DNA of 56,950 nucleotides from Anaerolineales bacterium UBA5797 (lineage in GTDB: Bacteria > Chloroflexota > Anaerolineae > Anaerolineales > Villigracilaceae). The stretch spans positions 1-56,950 of the forward strand of contig DIDP01000060.1 in NCBI GenBank assembly GCA_002418205.1, written 5' to 3'. Both the position numbers and the translations under genes were made by a program. Positions 32,788 through 40,650 of the stretch are shown one piece after another. The notes beneath the pieces are model-generated. The model was not told where the DNA came from. It saw nothing but the letters and a program-made list of their open reading frames with translations, and searched no databases. Each line of letters begins with the position of its first letter. Position 1 is the first letter of the stretch.

Positions 32788-35256
32788 TCAAGGCACTTCA
32801 TAGATCGTGACGTTGCCCTGCTGGAAGACCGGCTTCAGGAAGGTGTTGAATTTCTCCTCGCGCACGCCGTAGGAGGCGCGTTCGAGATTCCCCACCACAA
32901 CGTAGCGGACGTTGTAGCGGTCGATGATGGCCTGGGCAATGTCCCAGTTGGGCGTGGAATAGAACGTCTCGACATCCTGCCTGCGTTCATTGAGCATTCC
33001 CTGGAAGGTTGCATCACGCCATTGACCCTCGTGGTTCCCCCATCCCAGCACGGTGGGATGTCCGCTGTAAATGGACATGCGCCCGTAAACGGAATACGGA
33101 TCGCCCGTCGCCTCCATGATGACGCCATCGGGCGCGGACCTCAGCCAGAGCATCGCCGCGGCTTCATCAGGAGTGTCGCGCTGCACGCGGACAAAATCAT
33201 CGAGGCTGAATCCGAACGGCGGGTTGAATCTGTTCGTGCGGGTGAGGAACCCCAAAACGGGATAGGTCAGACCGACGACCAGGATGATCGCAAAGATAAC
33301 GCTGAAAATGCCCCTCGCCGCGCCGCGCAAACGGCGGAGCAGAACAGCCGTCCCGTAGGCAGAGGCGATGCTCAGCAGGATCCAGGCTTGATAATAGAAT
33401 TTGAAGATGGTGTTGATGCGATATCCAAAGTTATCCTGCAAATACAGAAAGTCAGGACCGAGGATGAGCAAAACGCCCAGGACGATCAACAAAAGGATGA
33501 ACGCTGAAGAGCGAGGCAGCGGCCGATCTTCTGTTGAAGTCTTGCGACCGGCGAACAGAAACGACAATGACGGGATCAGAAGCGCGAGCAGCGTGAACAA
33601 GCCGCCGATATATTTCAGCCTGCGGATCATGCTGTCGACAAGGAATGTGCTGCCGTCGCGCCCCTGCGATTGCAACAAGGGCTGAACGATCTCCGGTCGC
33701 AGTTTGTACGCAAGGAAACCGATCCCGACCATCAACGCGAACAGCAGGAGCACCACGCCAAGCGCCGCCCCAATGCCTTTGCCCCATGCGGCAGGAGTCT
33801 TCGAAAATATCGAATGGATCAGATACGCAAAGATCGGGATGAACAGCGTGCCCCACATCACCCACAACTGCGCGCCGCGCGTCGGGAACATCAGGCTTGG
33901 GATGATCCCGCCGGCCTGCGAAGAAAAACCGGCAAAGAACGGGAGATACAGCACATACGCCGCCAACACCAACGGGACTCCCAGCAGGACAACATCCTCG
34001 ATTCTTTCCCGACCCCAGCCTGCCTCCCGGACCCGTACCAGCGCGTAGCTGAAAACGATCAACGCTGCGCCGGGCAGGATATCCCACGTATTGAGGAAAG
34101 CCAGCCCGCCGAGCATCAACGCCATGAGGAAGAATCCCGTTTTGCTGACGTGCAATTGACCGAGATACAGATCGATCCTGCCGCGCCAGCCGCCAAGGAA
34201 AAGGTTCAGGGCAAAAGAGATCGCCAGCAGCATGAAGGGAATTGCAAGCACATGCGGGTGCAGGTCGCTCAGGATGAACGAGAAGGCAGGGAATTCATTG
34301 ATCACATCCCCCTTCCAGACATTCTGCAGGTCATAGTCCATGATCACGCGCGAGGCGCGCCACCACCATAGATAACGGTCAGGGATCCATGCCAGCGGCT
34401 GCAGGGGAGCATCCCTCAATTCGAGAATATCGAGCCACTTCCAAAACGTGGATATGGTGGTGCCATCCGCGTTGAATTGCCAGAAGATGCCCCTGCGGTG
34501 CAATACTTCGAGGAAACCTTCCGCGTTGGAGACCAGGAGCAGGAAAAGCGGGGCAAGCAGGGAACTGCGAACCGCTGATCGATCAGTCACTTTTGATTCG
34601 TCGCTGGTCGTCTGTGATTGGTGATGAGAAAGCAGGTTATACAAGATCCCGTACGCGCCGACCGCGCCCAAGCCGAAGACCAGCGCGATCATCAGGTTGA
34701 ACGCCATCGTCGCAGGGACGCCTGTAAAGGTGGCGAGCATGGCTGTCATCACATAGCCGAAGTGATAGTAGGAGATCGCGTATCCCGAAAGCCACAGGTC
34801 ACGCGACGGGAAGATGGGGGAATTCATGACGCCCTGGATCATCATCAATTCCATCGGCTTTTCGGTGCCCACAATATCCGGGTTCGCTGCGCGGACCAGG
34901 GTCATGAATCCGAACGCGGCGAGGAAGAGCAGTTCGGTCGTAAGGATGAGACGGCGATTCTCGCCAACCCAGTTTACGATATCGTGCCCGAAGGGTATTT
35001 CGGATTTACGATTTACGAATGCCCAGATGCTCAATCCGCCCAACACCACCAGTCCCAGCAATAATCCACCCAAATTATTTTGTGCCATGCCAAGCGAAGC
35101 GAACAGCCAAAAGATATATCCCCACAGGAACAATCCCAGGGCGCGCGCGAGCACATACCCGCGATCAGCCAGCGCAGGGAAGAGACGGAACGCCAGGGGA
35201 AAGGTCAGCCAGCCGAGCAGGATGATGAGAATGTACCAGGAGATGAACGCGGACAT
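32788..35256 (-). CDS. DUF2298 ('Chlor_Arch_YYY') multi-pass membrane protein
   Basis: 822 residues with about 13-16 membrane helices and a C-terminal soluble domain that ends VRYVVVGNLERASYG then VTIYEVP. The loop LSGYAISYYHFGYVM is the Tyr-rich motif that gives the family its name. It is homologous over its full length to residues of about 835-1644 of the giant protein encoded next in the locus. Members are presumed GT-C-type glycosyltransferases, not biochemically characterised to my knowledge. A Ser/Thr/Gln-rich insert at residues 208-230 is encoded by a short-period repeat. Confidence 0.8.
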   Translation of the reverse strand: MSAFISWYILIILLGWLTFPLAFRLFPALADRGYVLARALGLFLWGYIFWLFASLGMAQNNLGGLLLGLVVLGGLSIWAFVNRKSEIPFGHDIVNWVGENRRLILTTELLFLAAFGFMTLVRAANPDIVGTEKPMELMMIQGVMNSPIFPSRDLWLSGYAISYYHFGYVMTAMLATFTGVPATMAFNLMIALVFGLGAVGAYGILYNLLSHHQSQTTSDESKVTDRSAVRSSLLAPLFLLLVSNAEGFLEVLHRRGIFWQFNADGTTISTFWKWLDILELRDAPLQPLAWIPDRYLWWWRASRVIMDYDLQNVWKGDVINEFPAFSFILSDLHPHVLAIPFMLLAISFALNLFLGGWRGRIDLYLGQLHVSKTGFFLMALMLGGLAFLNTWDILPGAALIVFSYALVRVREAGWGRERIEDVVLLGVPLVLAAYVLYLPFFAGFSSQAGGIIPSLMFPTRGAQLWVMWGTLFIPIFAYLIHSIFSKTPAAWGKGIGAALGVVLLLFALMVGIGFLAYKLRPEIVQPLLQSQGRDGSTFLVDSMIRRLKYIGGLFTLLALLIPSLSFLFAGRKTSTEDRPLPRSSAFILLLIVLGVLLILGPDFLYLQDNFGYRINTIFKFYYQAWILLSIASAYGTAVLLRRLRGAARGIFSVIFAIILVVGLTYPVLGFLTRTNRFNPPFGFSLDDFVRVQRDTPDEAAAMLWLRSAPDGVIMEATGDPYSVYGRMSIYSGHPTVLGWGNHEGQWRDATFQGMLNERRQDVETFYSTPNWDIAQAIIDRYNVRYVVVGNLERASYGVREEKFNTFLKPVFQQGNVTIYEVP
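34566..34632. repeat. Short-period degenerate repeat inside DUF2298 gene
   Basis: Words such as CTGATCGATCAGTCACTTTT and GTCGCTGGTCGTCTGTGATT followed by GGTGATGAG recur with slight change. The tract keeps the reading frame and encodes a hydrophilic Ser/Gln/Thr-rich loop. It is a member of the dispersed repeat style described in the findings. Confidence 0.45.
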
Positions 35257-35277
35257 GTGAGTTTTTCGCCCGGCGAT

Positions 35278-35634
35278 CTAGAATTCCGGCATCTGGAAGG
35301 TGCCGTTCGAATCAAAGATGAAGTCAACGACATTCACGACCGCGTCCAGATCGATGGGACCATACACATGCGGGAACGGGTCTCCTTCGGGGACGCCGGG
35401 AGGCGGCGCTCCGCCTGATGGCGGCTCCCATTTCAAGGTCGAGGAAAGAAGCGTGGGTTCGATTACGAGCAGGACCAATCCGCTTTGTCCCTTGTAGAAT
35501 TTTTCGGCGACCGGCAATACCTGGGCGAGAGTCGAACAATGGATGAAGCCCTCGGTTTGCAAACTTTCCGCGCGGTATTCGCCCTTCGATTGCGCGGTTT
35601 CCCAATCCTTGCGGGAGGTTATGTGAAAGATCAT
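35278..35634 (-). CDS. DUF952 domain protein
   Basis: 118 residues from the ATG at 35634, which overlaps the stop of the giant membrane protein by ATGA; a longer upstream start is rejected. The pattern MIFHITSRKDWETAQ, then EGFIHCST and VYGPIDLDAVV at the C-terminus, matches DUF952, a small cytoplasmic protein family of unknown enzymatic role. A Pro/Gly-rich insert lies in the middle (about residues 76-90). Translational coupling to a GT39/DUF2298 fusion is unusual. Confidence 0.8.
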   Translation of the reverse strand: MIFHITSRKDWETAQSKGEYRAESLQTEGFIHCSTLAQVLPVAEKFYKGQSGLVLLVIEPTLLSSTLKWEPPSGGAPPPGVPEGDPFPHVYGPIDLDAVVNVVDFIFDSNGTFQMPEF

Positions 35635-38600
35635 GGGATTACCTCGTAGATGACTGTACTTCCATCGCGGTACACCTCGCGCCAATATTTCCCGTTGAAC
35701 TTTTCGAACTTGGCGATGCCTTCGGCGTCATAGGCAGCGCGTTCGAGCTGCCCGACGACGATGTATTTCACATCGTACTTTTTGAGGAAGTTGAGGGTGA
35801 ATTCAATGTCGATGCCGTTATAGAAATCGCCGACCCCGTTGACGCGGTCCTGCACCCAGGTGGCGGTGAACACGCGCTGCTGGCGTTGATGCCAGTTCCA
35901 GCCCACAACGCCGGGCAGACCCGTGTAGATGGTGAAGCGCGTGCACCAGCGATACTCGGGACAATTCGCCTCGACAATGACCGGCGAACCCTGGACGTTA
36001 TCCTGCATCCAGCGGATGGCGCGGTAATCTTCGCTCAGATCGAGTCGCCGACCGAAGTCATCGTAGTGCGCATACTTCATGAAGGTCATCGCATCGAGGG
36101 TGCGCGGCGCTTCCATGATCCAGCGGTCGCGGATCTTGCCGGATGCCCCGGTGACGGTAAACAACGCCGCACCCGAAACCAGCAGGACCATCGCGGTCTG
36201 CCAGAAGATGCGCCAGCCCGGAAGCCATTTGAAGAACGCGGGGAGAGTCCATGCCAGCGCCGCGCCGCCGCTGACCGCCAGCAGCAGCCACGACTGCATG
36301 TAGAACTTGAAGATCGTGTTCTGCCTGCCGATGTCACCGCGCACGACAACGATCTCGACCACAATGGTGATGAGCAATGCCGTGCCGATCAGGAACAACA
36401 CGAACCGTTTGGCATCGGTCATGCGCGGGTTCAGCAACAGCACGCCCGCCCACGCCGCGAGCGGCAGCGCAACCCAGCCAACGCTGGTCCCAACGAACTG
36501 CAACGCCAGCAGCGCCACCACGAGAGCCACCAGTGCGCCCTCGATCAACAACTGATATGGTTTGAGTTTCTTCAATGCGGAAAGCGGCGTCGCAGCCATC
36601 CACTCGCGCGTCTCCCACGTCATCCACGAGACGACGATGAACAGGAACACCGTCCAGTGCGTGAGGTATGACCAGATCGGCGTGAACGGTCCCTTCCACG
36701 GATCGAGAGCGCCGTACGCCTGCACATAGGAGGCGCGATAGGGTGCATACAGAACAAACGACAGCACGGTCAACGCGAACACCGCGCCGACGACAAGCAG
36801 GATCTTTTTCGAGACCGACGACACATCCACATAACGCCAGATCGCATACCCGATCCCTGCGAGACCGATCGGGAGATAGGTGTAGATATCGGACAGGTTG
36901 GCAGGATACAACGCGCCGATGACAAGCCCGCCAACGGCGAATCCCAACCAGGCCGACAATTGATTCCGCCATTTGAAGCGCCCCGCCACGACAGCCAATG
37001 CCCAACCCAACGCGAGCAGGGCAAGCGGCATCGCCATCATATGGGCGTGCAGGTCGCTGTAGAGGAACGTGAACAACGGAAACTCTGTGATCTCGTTGCC
37101 GCCTGTTGGGGGGACGACGCGGCTCGGGAACCAGTACCAGTCACCGGGTCCGATGGGAAGCGCATTGCCCTTGAAGGTGAGCAGGAGTCCCTGCACCGCC
37201 CAGGCCCAGCGTTGGAAGATGGACGCGTCCGTGATCGGTCCTCCCAGCGCGCCCAATTGTTGAAGCCGTTGATAGATGAGCTGGATCGTCCCGAGGTTGC
37301 CAAGCAGAATGGTCAGGCAGGAGGCGGCGAGACCGCTTAGCAGGGATAAAGGCTGGATTGTGAAGGCGGCGTCGTGAGTTTGTTGAAGGGATGAAGAGTC
37401 TTCGGTAATTGGTAATTGGTTATTTGCAAGGAGATTCCAGCCAATCGAGAAAGCAGAGACACCGACGATGGCGAAGAGGGTTGGGAGGATGAAGTTGTAG
37501 GCAATGGACGGGACGATGCCCAGCAGCTTGACCGGCGTGCCCACCAGCACAAAGCCATAATAGTAATAGTTGATATACCCGCCCGCGAACCATGGATCGT
37601 ATGGCGGGAAGGAGGTACTCTTGAGGATCGCGTTGAAATACGAAAAGTCCATTGGGCGCTCGCCGCCTTTGGCGGGGTGCCACATATCCGGGTTGCCCAG
37701 GCGGATGAAGAGGTCGATGAGGAAGAAGGCAAGGAAGAGACCCTCGACCATCAGGAAGTATTTGCGTTTTGTCTTCCACTCCTCGCGCAGTTCATCGCGT
37801 TGATGGTAGGCAAGCACGGCACCAAAGAGGAGGATCAGGAAAAACACGACCGCGATCGTCATGCGCGTGTAAGGGATGCCGATCGAGCCACCAAGCCATG
37901 AGAAATAACCGAAGATGACCAATCCCAGCGCCCGGCTGAGTGGGTAGCCCTTATCCGCAAGCCCGGGCATGGCAAGACGGATCACCGGATAGACAGCCAG
38001 TCCGAGGATGAAGATGAAGATGTACCAAACGATCAGTCCAACGCCGGGATATTTGTTCTGCAGCCATTCGTAATCGAACAGGTCAGACCATGTGCCGCCT
38101 GCGCGTTGACTTGCGAGTTTATCGGCGGGCAGCAACAAATTGGAGTAGTCGCTGAATTGACGCGGCGTGAGTCGAACGACTTTCGTCAGGTCAACGGCGC
38201 TGAGCGTGGAGCGGACCTGATCGCGGTCGAAGTCCGCATTCTTTTGAAAGATGAAGACCTTCGGGTGATCGTAGAACGTAAAGGCTTCCTCGGCGTACTG
38301 GTCATTGATCTCGATCGGGCCCAGGAGTGGGATGTCGAGTTTTGGGAAGGTCTCGAAGACGGCGACGAGGTCGAACCCCAGCCTGCCTTGATGGTCTCCC
38401 GGTCTGGCTTCGTGGTAGCAGGAGATGATATCAGAGCCGATGGGACAGCCCATCAGTTCGCGGTAATACAACGTGGTAAGCGGATAGCGTTCCGGCAGAC
38501 GCGTGATCTGCGCATATTGGTGATTGGTGGGAATGAAGATGTAGTCGGCTTGATCGAGCGTCGATACGAAGCGGTTGAGTTTCTCTTCGTTGTCATCCCA

Positions 38601-40565
38601 ATAAACCTGGAGGTTCAAATCCCCGCGATAGATGCCGCCGAACGCGTCATAACCGTCCACGCGGAAGGGCAGGCCGTAGTCGTAATCTGTCTCATTGGCT
38701 ACAGATGCGCCGGAAATGATGAGCGAACCGGCGTTCAATTCAAAGTGCAGGTAGTATTGCTCGCCCTTTGTCACGGTGACCGGCTTATCGAGTTCGAGCG
38801 TATAGGAATTGCCGCGCAGGTCGTTATTGATCGGGAAATCCGCCGTCAGCGAGGCGGTGGCAAGGATCTGTTCGGGCGCTGGATCAGGCGTTTTGGAGAG
38901 GACCAAGTTGAGGGTCGAGGAGGAGACGAGTGTGTTGGTCGCATGTCCCAATGTGATGCCTTCGATGACTCCATCTGTCTGCGTGATGAAGGTCGCGTCG
39001 TAAGGTTGTCCCGCCTGGATATATCCGCCGGAGGGGAATGGCAGAGGCTGGCTGTATGTGGAGGCATTCGTCCGGTATTCGATGTTGATGGGACCCGGCA
39101 CGTTCTGGAAGATCCAACGCGAGGCGGCGATGCGCGGTTCGTCACGCAGATAAATGCTGTGGAAGGCGAATGCCCAGACGGCGGTGAGAGCGATGACGAC
39201 GATGGCGAGGACCGAACGGGCGATCTTCGCGGTGTTGCGTAATCTGTTATTGGCAAATGGTAATTGTTCGAATGCGAACCATGCGGCCATCATTGCAAGC
39301 AATGGATAGATCGGCAGTTGATAGCGCATGGTCGGGTTGAACTGGAGCGACTGCCAGAGGAAGTAAGCCGCGGTCCAGCCCCAGAGCAATGCGTGACGCC
39401 ATTCGCCTTTGAGGATGCGCCAGCCCATATAGAGGAAGCCGATCCATGCAAGGATGCCGAGCGGAAGTCCGAGACCCCAGGTGGTCAGGTTTTCAAATGA
39501 GTACAGATGCGAACGGCGCGCCCATTGCAGGTTCCACGGGAGATCGGCGTCGCCTTTTGCCTGGAGGCGTTGTTCCTGGATGTTGGCGATCCATTGCTGG
39601 CTGGGAAGAATGCCATCGAACGCATACGGTTGGAAGATACGGAAGGAGATGAATGCCGCCAGTCCGCCAGCGACGAGGAAGACGAGGATCCTTAACCAGT
39701 ACTCATTGGACGATGAACGGTGGATGGCTGATGGTTGGTGATCGGTTGTCTCTTCATTCGGTTCTTCGGTTTGTGATTCAACACTCACGGTCAGGGCATG
39801 ACGATCCGCCATGAAATATCGGAGTGCAAACGCGCCGGGTAATAGAATGGCCAGGGGATAGATGTTGACCTTGGAAGCCATTGCCATGCCGAAAGCGATG
39901 CCGAAGCCGAGGCTGAGGAGGAAGAGGGGATGTTTAAGCAGTGATGCGTAATCGGTAATTGGTGATTGGTAGTTGGAAGGTCGAACATCCAGAATCATCA
40001 CTGCAAAGTAGATCGCCAGGAACGCAAACGCATTGACGAACAGGTCGGTCGTGAAAAAATGCGATTGCTGGATCTGCATCACGGTCAAGGCAGAGAAGAG
40101 CGAGGCGAGGAGTCCCACCTTTTGACCGTACATGCGCGAGACGAGCAGGTATAGGAACAGGATCGTGAACAGGTCTGCCAATGCGGAGAACTGCCGCCCC
40201 AGTGTTTTTACGTCAACCTGATCCATGGCGTCCGCCGCCACGCGCACCATGGTCATCGGCAGGTTGCCGTAGACAAAGAAGGTGTACCCGCGGTTGTACG
40301 GATTGAGCGGCGAGGTGCTGCTGTCGAAATAATCCCCGATGCCGATCCATTTGACTTGATCGGGAGGGCAGGCTTCATAAGTGATGCTTTCATCGGCACA
40401 CTCATGCGCGCGCAGACTTCCCAGCACACCCGTCAGGAAATTTTCGTCCGGGTGCTGGTGCTGTCCCTCGCCCCAGTTCACGCCCGTCAAACGCAGATAA
40501 CCCGCCAGCAGGAGGACAAGCAGGAAAAGAACGTCATAAACCCAGGAATGTTTATCGCGATTCAT
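35631..40565 (-). CDS. Giant GT39-DUF2298 fusion membrane protein
   Basis: 1644 residues, two halves. Residues 1 to about 830 are GT39-like: membrane helices, the catalytic-loop motif HQHPDENFL near residue 37, then a soluble domain with a beta-rich part at 500-700. Residues about 835-1644 are a complete DUF2298 protein, beginning IVWYIFIFILGLAVYPVIRL, with the Tyr-rich GYINYYYYGFV near residue 995 and a C-terminal VKYIVVGQLERAAYDAEG. That half is a paralogue of the 822-residue gene next door. The fusion implies that the two activities work in one complex on the same lipid-linked substrate. Hydrophilic inserts near residues 197-206, 260-286 and 1047-1055 are encoded by short-period repeats. 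Confidence 0.82.
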   Translation of the reverse strand: MNRDKHSWVYDVLFLLVLLLAGYLRLTGVNWGEGQHQHPDENFLTGVLGSLRAHECADESITYEACPPDQVKWIGIGDYFDSSTSPLNPYNRGYTFFVYGNLPMTMVRVAADAMDQVDVKTLGRQFSALADLFTILFLYLLVSRMYGQKVGLLASLFSALTVMQIQQSHFFTTDLFVNAFAFLAIYFAVMILDVRPSNYQSPITDYASLLKHPLFLLSLGFGIAFGMAMASKVNIYPLAILLPGAFALRYFMADRHALTVSVESQTEEPNEETTDHQPSAIHRSSSNEYWLRILVFLVAGGLAAFISFRIFQPYAFDGILPSQQWIANIQEQRLQAKGDADLPWNLQWARRSHLYSFENLTTWGLGLPLGILAWIGFLYMGWRILKGEWRHALLWGWTAAYFLWQSLQFNPTMRYQLPIYPLLAMMAAWFAFEQLPFANNRLRNTAKIARSVLAIVVIALTAVWAFAFHSIYLRDEPRIAASRWIFQNVPGPINIEYRTNASTYSQPLPFPSGGYIQAGQPYDATFITQTDGVIEGITLGHATNTLVSSSTLNLVLSKTPDPAPEQILATASLTADFPINNDLRGNSYTLELDKPVTVTKGEQYYLHFELNAGSLIISGASVANETDYDYGLPFRVDGYDAFGGIYRGDLNLQVYWDDNEEKLNRFVSTLDQADYIFIPTNHQYAQITRLPERYPLTTLYYRELMGCPIGSDIISCYHEARPGDHQGRLGFDLVAVFETFPKLDIPLLGPIEINDQYAEEAFTFYDHPKVFIFQKNADFDRDQVRSTLSAVDLTKVVRLTPRQFSDYSNLLLPADKLASQRAGGTWSDLFDYEWLQNKYPGVGLIVWYIFIFILGLAVYPVIRLAMPGLADKGYPLSRALGLVIFGYFSWLGGSIGIPYTRMTIAVVFFLILLFGAVLAYHQRDELREEWKTKRKYFLMVEGLFLAFFLIDLFIRLGNPDMWHPAKGGERPMDFSYFNAILKSTSFPPYDPWFAGGYINYYYYGFVLVGTPVKLLGIVPSIAYNFILPTLFAIVGVSAFSIGWNLLANNQLPITEDSSSLQQTHDAAFTIQPLSLLSGLAASCLTILLGNLGTIQLIYQRLQQLGALGGPITDASIFQRWAWAVQGLLLTFKGNALPIGPGDWYWFPSRVVPPTGGNEITEFPLFTFLYSDLHAHMMAMPLALLALGWALAVVAGRFKWRNQLSAWLGFAVGGLVIGALYPANLSDIYTYLPIGLAGIGYAIWRYVDVSSVSKKILLVVGAVFALTVLSFVLYAPYRASYVQAYGALDPWKGPFTPIWSYLTHWTVFLFIVVSWMTWETREWMAATPLSALKKLKPYQLLIEGALVALVVALLALQFVGTSVGWVALPLAAWAGVLLLNPRMTDAKRFVLFLIGTALLITIVVEIVVVRGDIGRQNTIFKFYMQSWLLLAVSGGAALAWTLPAFFKWLPGWRIFWQTAMVLLVSGAALFTVTGASGKIRDRWIMEAPRTLDAMTFMKYAHYDDFGRRLDLSEDYRAIRWMQDNVQGSPVIVEANCPEYRWCTRFTIYTGLPGVVGWNWHQRQQRVFTATWVQDRVNGVGDFYNGIDIEFTLNFLKKYDVKYIVVGQLERAAYDAEGIAKFEKFNGKYWREVYRDGSTVIYEVIP
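37402..37424. repeat. AATTGGT-type tandem words inside giant gene
   Basis: The tract reads GGTAATTGGTAATTGGTTATT. It is in frame and encodes NNQLPITE in a loop. Same style as 39948-39976. Confidence 0.5.
39708..39788. repeat. Short-period degenerate repeat inside giant gene
   Basis: Words GATGAACGGTGGATGGCTGA and TGGTTGGTGATCGGTTGTCT, then TTCATTCGGTTCTTCGG, form near-tandem copies of a GGT/GAT-rich unit. The encoded loop (residues about 260-286) is Ser/Thr/Glu-rich and hydrophilic, between two membrane segments. Confidence 0.45.
39948..39976. repeat. AATTGGT-type tandem words inside giant gene
   Basis: The sequence reads GTAATCGGTAATTGGTGATT then GGTAGTTGG: four imperfect copies of an 7-8 nt unit. 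It encodes SNYQSPITD in a loop without breaking the frame. Confidence 0.5.
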
Positions 40566-40577
40566 AAATCTCGTTTT

Positions 40578-40650
40578 ACCGCAAAGTACGCGAAGATCGC
40601 AAAGAAGAAAAAAGAATCTTCGCGCCCTTGGCGTGCTTGGTGGTTATTTA
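40578..40650. repeat. Intergenic palindromic element, GCAAAG/CGCGAAG type
   Basis: Between two glycosyltransferase genes, ACCGCAAAGTACGCGAAGAT and ATCTTCGCGCCCTTGGCGTG then CTTGGTGGT form an imperfect hairpin; the 9-nt arms CGCGAAGAT (40589-40597) and ATCTTCGCG (40616-40624) pair perfectly. The wording resembles the stretch at 55319-55370 (CACCACAAAGGGCACGAAGG). Confidence 0.5.
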
